Positions 14,178 through 18,587 of a stretch of 18,587 nucleotides of DNA are shown here, one piece after another. This DNA is from Anaerococcus sp. (lineage in GTDB: Bacteria; Bacillota; Clostridia; Tissierellales; Peptoniphilaceae), in the NCBI RefSeq assembly GCF_030825785.1, contig NZ_JAPJPG010000032.1, forward strand, positions 1-18,587, given 5' to 3'. A program made the translations under genes and the position numbers. Each line of letters starts with the position of its first letter. The stretch's first letter is position 1. The notes under the pieces were generated by a model, which was not told the origin of the DNA, did not search any database, and worked only from the letters and a program-made list of their open reading frames with translations.

Positions 14178-15921
14178 CTAATTCCTCCTTGCTAAGTTGC
14201 GAACTAGCTATTTCCTTGTAGACCTCACAAGTTTGAAGAAGGTACTTGTGCTTACCGAGTCCTACTATCTTTCCATTATCAAGAACTATTATCTGATCAG
14301 AGTCCATAATTGAACCGACCCTTTGGGCAACTACTAGGATTGTAGCTTCTGGATAAGCTTCTTTTAATCTATGTCTTAAGTCACGATCAGTCTTAAAGTC
14401 TAGGGCAGAGAAGGAGTCATCGAAAAGATATATGTCAGGGTTTTTGTAGATGGCTCTTGCTATAGCAAGTCTTTGCTTTTGTCCTCCTGAGACGTTTTTA
14501 CCAAGTTGGGCTATCTCGTGGTCGAATTTATCATCGTATTTTTCTATAAATTCGCTCGCTTGAGCAATATCTGCTGCCTTCTTGATTTTGTCCAAATCAG
14601 AAGACTCATCTGCGAAGGAAATATTTGATTTGATATCTCCCTTAAAGAGGAAGGATTTCTGTAAGACTGGACCTAGCTTATTATAGAGGTCAGAAAGCTT
14701 ATAGTCTCTGATATCGAGGCCATCTATCTTGATAGATCCCTCGCTTGTATCGTAAAATCTCATCAAGAGATTTAGGATTGTACTTTTACCTGATCCAGTA
14801 GATCCGATTATGGCTATCTTTTCGCCCTTTTTTACCTTAAAGTTTATATCCTTTAGGATATATTGCTCTGAGTCCTGGTATTTGAAGGAAACATTATCAA
14901 ATTCTATGATATAAGGACAATCTTTGCTAGCTTCTTTTCTAGATCCATCTACAATTGAAAGCTTGGTATCTAGGACTTCATTGATACGGCTTGCAGAAAC
15001 TTCCGCCCTTGGTAGCATAATAAAAATCATACTCATCATCATAAAGGACATGATAACCTGCATAGCGTAGGAAGAAAATACGACCATATCGGAAAATAGG
15101 CTGTATTTGTCCATAAGACCAGCTCCGCTGATAAGTCCTGCCCCTATAAAATAAATCACAAGAGTTAAGATAGACATGGCAAGGTTAATTGTAGGAAAGA
15201 GTGTCGCCATTAGCTTACTTGTAAAAAGTTGGGTCTGGGTCAACTCTTTATTGGCCTCGGTAAATTTATCTTCCCTGTAGCTTTCGGAATTGTAGGCCCT
15301 TACTACAGAAAGCCCTGTCAAGTTCTCCCTTAGGACCCTGTTGATATTATCAGTTAAAGTCTGCATTATCTTAAACTTAGGCATAACCAAAATCATAACG
15401 ATAGCCACAAAAACCATAAGGATAATAACAGTGATAGCTGTGGCAACAGTCCACTCAAAGCCCTTGTTATAGATTTTTGTAATGGCCCAAATAGCCATGA
15501 TTGGAGCCTTGATTAGGATCTGTAGGCCAATTACAATCACCATTTGGATTTGGGTGATGTCGTTGGTCGATCTTGTTATAAGACTTGCTGTCGAAAACTC
15601 ATTGATGTCCTTTTGAGAGAAAGATTCCACCTTGGCAAAAAGTCTCGATCTAAGGTCTCTTGAGAAGGACGAAGAGATTACACTAGATAGGTAGCCCACT
15701 AGGACTGTTGATAAGAGAGAGGCCAAGGCAGCAAGGATCATCCATTTACCTTCTCCTATAATCTCGCTTACACTGTGGCCAGGGGTTTGGACATACATGG
15801 TAATCTTTGCCATATAATCAGGAATCTTTAGGTCCAAATACACAGAAGCCACTATCAAAAGTAGGCTTACTAGTATTTGAAGGCCTTGTTTTTTGTTTAA
15901 ATACTTAAAAATCTTTATCAT
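14170..15921 (-). CDS. ABC exporter half-transporter, degenerate-site subunit of a heterodimer
   Basis: Partner of the following gene; same layout of a six-segment membrane domain then an NBD. I place the start at ATG 15921 (583 residues) because GGAG lies nine bases upstream; the upstream GTG at 15948 has no ribosome site. In the NBD: Walker A GSTGSGKST, signature NVSGGQKQR (functional), Walker B DIYLFDDSFSALD, where Asp replaces the catalytic Glu, and VAQRVGS, where Gln replaces the H-loop His. These substitutions mark the non-hydrolysing site known in heterodimeric exporters such as TM287/288 and LmrCD. Here the degenerate site is built from this subunit's Walker motifs and the partner's LSQGQ. 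The gene overlaps marR by 17 bases and the partner by eight. Confidence 0.92.
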   Translation of the reverse strand: MIKIFKYLNKKQGLQILVSLLLIVASVYLDLKIPDYMAKITMYVQTPGHSVSEIIGEGKWMILAALASLLSTVLVGYLSSVISSSFSRDLRSRLFAKVESFSQKDINEFSTASLITRSTNDITQIQMVIVIGLQILIKAPIMAIWAITKIYNKGFEWTVATAITVIILMVFVAIVMILVMPKFKIMQTLTDNINRVLRENLTGLSVVRAYNSESYREDKFTEANKELTQTQLFTSKLMATLFPTINLAMSILTLVIYFIGAGLISGAGLMDKYSLFSDMVVFSSYAMQVIMSFMMMSMIFIMLPRAEVSASRINEVLDTKLSIVDGSRKEASKDCPYIIEFDNVSFKYQDSEQYILKDINFKVKKGEKIAIIGSTGSGKSTILNLLMRFYDTSEGSIKIDGLDIRDYKLSDLYNKLGPVLQKSFLFKGDIKSNISFADESSDLDKIKKAADIAQASEFIEKYDDKFDHEIAQLGKNVSGGQKQRLAIARAIYKNPDIYLFDDSFSALDFKTDRDLRHRLKEAYPEATILVVAQRVGSIMDSDQIIVLDNGKIVGLGKHKYLLQTCEVYKEIASSQLSKEELDG

Positions 15922-16375
15922 AAGCTGAATCTCCAAATTCTTTTTCACACATTTTTCTTATTTCAGGCATCGACTTTTCAATTTTTTCTATTATTCTTAC
16001 AAAATCGGCCCCATCTTCTTCTCCTAAAAGCTCTAGCATTGTGGAAAGAGCGAAATTTATCTTATCTTTTCTAAGATTCTCACATCTTTTTCCTCGATCG
16101 GTAAGATTTACAATAGTTTTTCTCTTATCTTTACTGTCGGGTTTTCTTATGACGAGCTTTTTCTCTTCAAGTCCCTTGATAATCTTAGCAACTCTCGCAC
16201 TAGAGATCCCCATGTTTTCCTCTATATCCTTAGGGTAGGTAGACCCTTTATTCTTGCTAATTAAAGCAAGGGCCATATTCTCGCCCCTAACCGAATTATT
16301 TAACTTCTTGCTAGACCCACCGTGGCCTATTTTATACAAACTTGTAATCAATCTTTCAACTAAATTATCATCCAT
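15905..16375 (-). CDS. MarR-family transcriptional regulator
   Basis: Winged-helix repressor of 156 residues, normal for MarR. DNA-binding part: YPKDIEENMGISSARVAKII (recognition helix), then GLEEKKLVIRKPDSKDKRKTIV, where the wing with DKRKT follows the usual D-x-R-x-x pattern, and LTDRGK. Helical dimerisation ends lie on both sides. The start is ATG 16375, with AAAGGAG five bases upstream; an ATG 21 bases further upstream lacks a site. As first gene of the operon, 17 bases overlapping the exporter, it most likely represses itself and the exporter and releases when it binds a transported compound. The promoter carries matching palindromes (next entry). Ligand unknown. Confidence 0.9.
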   Translation of the reverse strand: MDDNLVERLITSLYKIGHGGSSKKLNNSVRGENMALALISKNKGSTYPKDIEENMGISSARVAKIIKGLEEKKLVIRKPDSKDKRKTIVNLTDRGKRCENLRKDKINFALSTMLELLGEEDGADFVRIIEKIEKSMPEIRKMCEKEFGDSAYDKDF

Positions 16376-16389
16376 AAAAACTCCTTTAG

Positions 16390-16433
16390 CTAACACTGTT
16401 AGTAATTTTACTAAGATATATATTTCTTGTCAA
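16390..16433 (-). promoter_or_regulatory. marR operon promoter with overlapping palindromic operators
   Basis: On the minus strand: -35 TTGACA (16433-16428), a 17-base spacer and -10 TAAAAT (16410-16405). TTAGTAATTTTACTAA (16399-16414) is a perfect palindrome with 7-bp arms covering the -10. A second, CTAACACTGTTAG (16390-16402), shares its TTAG arm. MarR proteins bind such palindromes, so auto-repression is a reasonable inference. Confidence 0.8.
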
Positions 16434-16598
16434 TATTTTGAAGAGATATTTTTTAAAATCTAGATATTATTTGGCAGATTAGTAGTGAAATATTAGCTTG
16501 TTTAGGCTGAAAGATGAACTGAATAAAAGAAATCTGTAATATCTGTTATATAGAGAATTGGAGTTTTTTAAAAATAGTAAAGAAATTTAAGATATAAA

Positions 16599-16634
16599 TT
16601 GAATAACACGTAATGATACGTATAATATAAGTGT
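16599..16634 (+). promoter_or_regulatory. hicAB promoter with palindromic operator candidates
   Basis: -35 TTGAAT (16599-16604), 16-base spacer, -10 TATAAT (16621-16626). ACGTA-atga-TACGT (16608-16621) and the perfect ATACGTAT (16616-16623) sit in the spacer and run into the -10, where a HicB ribbon-helix-helix dimer could bind. Confidence 0.7.
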
Positions 16635-16648
16635 AAGGAGGAAATCAT

Positions 16649-16843
16649 ATGCCGAAGACGTCAAAGCAGATGATTAAGCTCTTAAAGAAAAATGGATTTA
16701 CTTATATACCATCTGGGGATGGTTCACATAAGAAGTTCAAAAACTTTAAGAATGGCAGGATTACAATAGTTCCCGATCATGGAGGCAAGGACCTACCTAA
16801 AGGAACTGAGCATGTAATCTTGAAACAAGCGGGGCTTAAATAG
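16649..16843 (+). CDS. hicA: HicA-family mRNA interferase toxin
   Basis: Type II toxin of 64 residues with the double-stranded-RNA-binding-like fold; HicA proteins cleave mRNA independently of ribosomes. Visible: KTSKQMIKLLKKNGF helix, then SGDGSHKKF with the catalytic His (residue 27) in the GSH motif, a strand RITIVPDHGG, and the end KGTEHVILKQAGL, which is the usual HicA C-terminus. All key residues are present, so it looks functional. AAGGAGG lies seven bases before the ATG. It precedes its antitoxin by 38 bases, the usual hicA-hicB order. Confidence 0.93.
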   Translation: MPKTSKQMIKLLKKNGFTYIPSGDGSHKKFKNFKNGRITIVPDHGGKDLPKGTEHVILKQAGLK

Positions 16844-16881
16844 CCCCTCCTTACCATAAAATACTTACTAGGAGTGATTGT

Positions 16882-17313
16882 ATGTTTGTAAATTACCCAG
16901 CTTTATTTTTAAAAGAAAAAGATAGCGAAGCTTATACAGTAATTTTTCCAGATTTAGAAGGATGTATATCATGTGGTGATAGTATTGATGATGCCTTCAA
17001 AATGGCTCAAGATGCTCTAGGGACATACTTGTTTGAATACTACACTAAATCTAAAGATATTCCTAAAGCCTCTAATATAAATGACATTGGGGTAAAGCTA
17101 GATCAGGACGATGAAGAATACTTTTCATATGAGGGTAGCTTCAAAAATTATGTATCCCTAGATTTAACTGATTATGTAAAAAAATCTAGCAGAAAAACGG
17201 TCAAAAAAACATTATCAATTCCAAGTTATCTTAATGAAGCTGGAATTGAGAATAACATCAATTTTTCAATGTTATTACAGGATGCTTTGAGAAAAGAATT
17301 AAATATAATCTAA
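16882..17313 (+). CDS. hicB: HicB-family antitoxin
   Basis: Neutralises HicA and represses the module. At 143 residues it is the longer HicB type. The N-terminal part (about 1-60) has the degenerate RNase-H-like fold with YTVIFPDLEGCISCGDSIDD and ALGTYLFEYY; the C-terminal part (about 104-141), KKTLSIPSYLNEAGI to LLQDALRKEL, resembles a ribbon-helix-helix DNA-binding domain. AGGAG is seven bases before the ATG. A terminator follows the stop. With an intact toxin next to it, selection should keep this gene functional, and no damage is seen. Confidence 0.92.
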   Translation: MFVNYPALFLKEKDSEAYTVIFPDLEGCISCGDSIDDAFKMAQDALGTYLFEYYTKSKDIPKASNINDIGVKLDQDDEEYFSYEGSFKNYVSLDLTDYVKKSSRKTVKKTLSIPSYLNEAGIENNINFSMLLQDALRKELNII

Positions 17314-17330
17314 ATAATCAAGAAGATTTA

Positions 17331-17358
17331 GGAGACTGCAGTGTTACAGTCGCTTTTT
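17331..17358 (+). terminator. Terminator after hicB
   Basis: GACTG (17334-17338) pairs with CAGTC (17347-17351), extendable by two pairs past one mismatch, followed by five T at 17354-17358. Short stem, but correctly placed. Confidence 0.55.
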
Positions 17359-17401
17359 GTGTTCTCTAATTATGTACATTAGGGGAATAAATTAGCAATT
17401 T

Positions 17402-17423
17402 AAAAAGCCATACCAAAGATGGC
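17402..17423 (-). terminator. Terminator of the decayed toxin-antitoxin pair
   Basis: GCCAT (17407-17411) pairs with ATGGC (17419-17423) around a 7-base loop. Read on the minus strand it starts directly after the toxin stop and ends in five T. Confidence 0.6.
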
Positions 17424-17702
17424 CTATAGGTCGAATAAATCTGAGTGACTACCTGTATCAACTAGGGTAAGAGTTAGGATATCGTCTTCTATTAGATATA
17501 TCAATAACCGGTCAGGTTTTATATGACATTCATTAAATCATTGATACTTACCCTTAAGCTCATGGTTTTTGTATTTAGCCTCTAGTGTATGGCCCTTAGA
17601 TAATTTCTCGATAACCTTATCTAAAAGAGAGATATCTAAGCCACGTTTTACGGCACGCTTATAGGACTTCTTGAATGTATTAGTAAATTTTATCCTATAC
17701 AT
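17424..17702 (-). pseudogene. YafQ-like (RelE superfamily) toxin, interrupted by an in-frame stop
   Basis: Read on the minus strand from ATG 17702, the frame begins MYRIKFTNTFKKSYKRAVKR and runs to HELKGKYQ, meets TGA at codon 55 (17540-17538), then continues in the same frame with NECHIKPDRLLIYLIEDD and GSHSDLF to a TAG at 17424. This is the YafQ pattern: HxLkG, ECHIxPDxLLIY, GSHSDLF, with catalytic His/Asp/His/Phe positions all visible after the stop. The Trp that usually follows Asp in PDW is Arg. The full frame is 92 sense codons plus the lesion, a normal YafQ length. Ribosome-dependent mRNA cleavage would be lost because the active site lies after the stop. The antitoxin gene upstream overlaps by TAATG. 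Confidence 0.85.
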
Positions 17703-17860
17703 TAGTCAGAGAGAAGTGCTTTCTTTAAATCATCAATTGATGAATAGGAAAGCGTTTCTTCGCTAGAAGATATTATCTTAGCCACTGCCATAGCCTTAAG
17801 AGTTTTTTCGCTATATTGAGGTAATTCTACACTAAAGGGTAGACCTTCTCTTAGTATACA
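17702..17860 (-). pseudogene. DinJ/RelB-like antitoxin, C-terminal remnant
   Basis: On the minus strand, in frame to the TAA at 17704-17702, one reads LREGLPFSVELPQYSEKT, then LKAMAVAKII and a Ser-rich tail ending LKKALLSD. EGLPF followed by a short acidic or helical tail is the usual C-terminal, toxin-contacting part of DinJ/RelB antitoxins. The N-terminal ribbon-helix-helix part is missing. Upstream of about 17858 the frame enters unrelated sequence and hits TGA before any plausible start. The stop overlaps the toxin start by one base, the normal arrangement for this pair. The neutralising half alone might fold, but no promoter or ribosome site remains. Confidence 0.75.
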
Positions 17861-18027
17861 TTGCCGCAAGCAAGCTAATAGCCCAGGTCAGATTACAAAG
17901 GCAAAGGCAGCTATATAAAGACTTTAATAGAGCTGGAAAGCTTCGCCCTATTAGTGTAAATGCTAACGTTTACGGGTATAGTAAGAGTAAAGCAAGTAAG
18001 GAAGTTTGGGCTATATTTTGCCATTAA
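17836..18027 (+). pseudogene. Unidentified protein fragment, possibly phage-derived
   Basis: A plus-strand frame opens after a TAA at 17833 and, from about 17860, reads IAASKLIAQVRLQRQRQLY, then KDFNRAGKLRPISVNANVYG and YSKSKASKEVW, ending at TAA 18025-18027. No start codon or ribosome site is present. The last codons overlap the insertion-sequence end, so native sequence probably stops near 18006. The charged QRQRQLYKDF stretch followed by a VYGYSKSKASK tail vaguely recalls C-termini of phage minor head proteins, but I cannot confirm that. It abuts the truncated antitoxin at about 17858, showing a deletion or insertion joint. Confidence 0.35.
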
Positions 18028-18080
18028 AAAAATGACCTCCTTAAGTTAGTTTTTAGATCTAACTTTTGGGGGTCAGTTCA
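18008..18080 (-). mobile_element. Remnant of one end of an IS3-type insertion sequence
   Basis: On the minus strand from 18080: TGAACTGACCCCCAAAAGTT, continuing AGATC, resembles the terminal inverted repeats of IS3-family (IS150-group) elements. It is followed by AAGGAGG as a ribosome site and an ATG reading MAKYSP, the usual opening of that group's OrfA helix-turn-helix protein. Similarity ends after about six codons. No other end and no OrfB are present in the window, so this is a solo scar. Confidence 0.55.
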
Positions 18081-18103
18081 GTCACCGCCGAGGTCATTTT
18101 TTT
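18026..18103. terminator. Long hairpin with T-tract, terminator for the LDCC gene
   Basis: Arms 18026-18039 and 18090-18103 are perfectly complementary over 14 bp, with A7/T7 ends giving a T-run in both directions. A nested 7-bp stem (18043-18049 with 18059-18065) lies inside. It starts three bases beyond the stop of the LDCC gene read on the minus strand. The insertion-sequence end lies within it. Confidence 0.75.
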
Positions 18104-18105
18104 CT

Positions 18106-18234
18106 TTATTTATATTCTCTTTTGTTCAATGAACAACAATCTAATCTTTCATTTCCAAAAGATTTTTTATTTTCTTTTGCTAGATTTTTCAAGAATTTTT
18201 CCCATCTATTTTTTATTGATTCAAAGATTTTCAT
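18106..18234 (-). CDS. LDCC-motif small protein, putative metal-binding
   Basis: A 42-residue protein beginning MKIFESIKNRWEKFLKNLAK and carrying RLDCCSLN near its C-terminus. Its basic amphipathic helix followed by an F-G-x-x-R-L-D-C-C-x-L-N segment matches the small 'LDCC motif putative metal-binding protein' type I recall from clostridial annotations; the function of that group is not established. The adjacent cysteines could bind metal, which is inference. Gene status is well supported: AGGAGG at 18246-18241 six bases before the ATG, a good promoter further up, and a long terminator just after the stop. There is no signal peptide. Downstream of a macro-domain gene but with its own promoter. 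Confidence 0.8.
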   Translation of the reverse strand: MKIFESIKNRWEKFLKNLAKENKKSFGNERLDCCSLNKREYK

Positions 18235-18279
18235 ATTTTACCTCCTCGGGTAATTATTTGTAAATTTTCTACAATAATA

Positions 18280-18308
18280 TTTATACCGGGAAAAATTATT
18301 TTTTTCAA
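18280..18308 (-). promoter_or_regulatory. Promoter of the LDCC small-protein gene
   Basis: On the minus strand, -35 TTGAAA (18308-18303), spacer of 17, -10 TATAAA (18285-18280). It lies between the macro-domain gene's stop and the small gene, giving a leader of about 40 bases. Confidence 0.65.
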
Positions 18309-18327
18309 TTTTTTATCTCCCTTTTTC

Positions 18328-18587
18328 CTATCCCATAATTAAAGACAGGATATCTTTTACAAAAGTAGAAAGATAAACTTCCATTTCATTATCTTTTAAA
18401 AATTCATCGATTGTTCTTTTTGCTACAAAAAACGCATCTTTTTCTGGAAATCCATAAATACCTGCAGAAATTAAAGGAAAGGCTATAGATTTTATTCCCT
18501 TTTCCTTTGAAAGCTTTAGAGAATTTCTATAAGCAGTAATGCCTGCCGATTTGATAAATGATATGATTCCTTTTTTAGGAATTTTGG
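18328..18587 (-). CDS. Macro-domain protein (YmdB-like), N-terminal part outside window
   Basis: The C-terminal 86 or so codons of a macro-domain protein are visible up to TAG 18330-18328. AYRNSLKLSKEKGIKSIAFP followed by LISAGIYGFPEKDAF matches the family's [SC]IAFPxISxGxYGxP core, which binds the distal ribose and phosphates of ADP-ribose; relatives hydrolyse O-acetyl-ADP-ribose or remove ADP-ribose from proteins. The tail TIDEFLKDNEMEVYL is the usual helix plus strand, with a somewhat longer C-terminus. The macro-domain core motif (GxGVxG-type loop and N-terminal Asn/Asp) lies beyond the window, so catalytic competence cannot be judged. No ribosome site visible because the start is outside. 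Confidence 0.85.
   Translation of the reverse strand, partial: KIPKKGIISFIKSAGITAYRNSLKLSKEKGIKSIAFPLISAGIYGFPEKDAFFVAKRTIDEFLKDNEMEVYLSTFVKDILSLIMG

Noticed and set aside
17424..17702. TGA at codon 55 of the YafQ-like toxin read as tryptophan or selenocysteine
   Set aside because: The many genes here end and read normally under the standard bacterial code, no selenocysteine insertion hairpin is evident, and the partner antitoxin is also broken, so simple decay explains it.
18066..18263. 65-codon plus-strand frame opposite the LDCC gene
   Set aside because: It is hydrophobic only because it is antisense to a Lys/Glu-rich A-rich gene; it has no ribosome site and starts within a hairpin.

Overview
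The window reads as a chromosome segment of a low-GC Gram-positive anaerobe. Strong AGGAGG ribosome sites, A/T-ending and AGA/AGG codons, TTGACA/TATAAT promoters and gene content point to Bacillota. A member of the Tissierellia/Peptoniphilaceae (Anaerococcus- or Peptoniphilus-like) is my best guess. That is inference: there is no rRNA or other marker gene here.

Layout. (1) 2-1654: an M3-family zinc oligopeptidase whose first codons lie outside the window. (2) 1655-2633: about 1 kb with no gene, filled by a composite intergenic repeat. (3) 2634-9849: thiamine pyrophosphokinase (minus strand), divergent from a tight five-gene plus-strand unit: AI-2E-family permease, a small putative papain-fold (C39-like) protein, 4-alpha-glucanotransferase (MalQ), glycogen/maltodextrin phosphorylase (GlgP) and a ZIP metal transporter, ended by a strong terminator. 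MalQ and GlgP together form a glycogen/maltodextrin breakdown pair; no synthesis gene (glgA, glgB, glgC) is present. (4) 9923-11400: the same composite repeat again, with modules in the opposite orientation, so the thiN/glycogen block is bracketed by long diverged inverted repeats. (5) 11472-12293: a family 8 glycosyltransferase, convergent on (6) 12384-16396: a marR-abcA-abcB operon encoding a heterodimeric ABC exporter with one degenerate ATP site and a clear self-regulatory promoter/operator. (7) 16599-17313: an intact hicA-hicB toxin-antitoxin module. (8) 17402-18103: a small graveyard of a dead YafQ/DinJ-type toxin-antitoxin pair, an unidentified gene fragment and one IS3-type insertion-sequence end. 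(9) 18106-18587: a 42-residue protein with an LDCC motif and the C-terminal part of a macro-domain protein, both on the minus strand.

The most unusual material is non-coding. Five copies of a 112-113 bp element with imperfect terminal inverted repeats are mixed with a long-hairpin module, a hairpin-rich module and a roughly 60-bp unit, in the same order at two inverted loci. I recognise no named repeat family. Two small features on the minus strand have no long open frame and are easily missed: the LDCC peptide and the nonsense-interrupted YafQ-like toxin.
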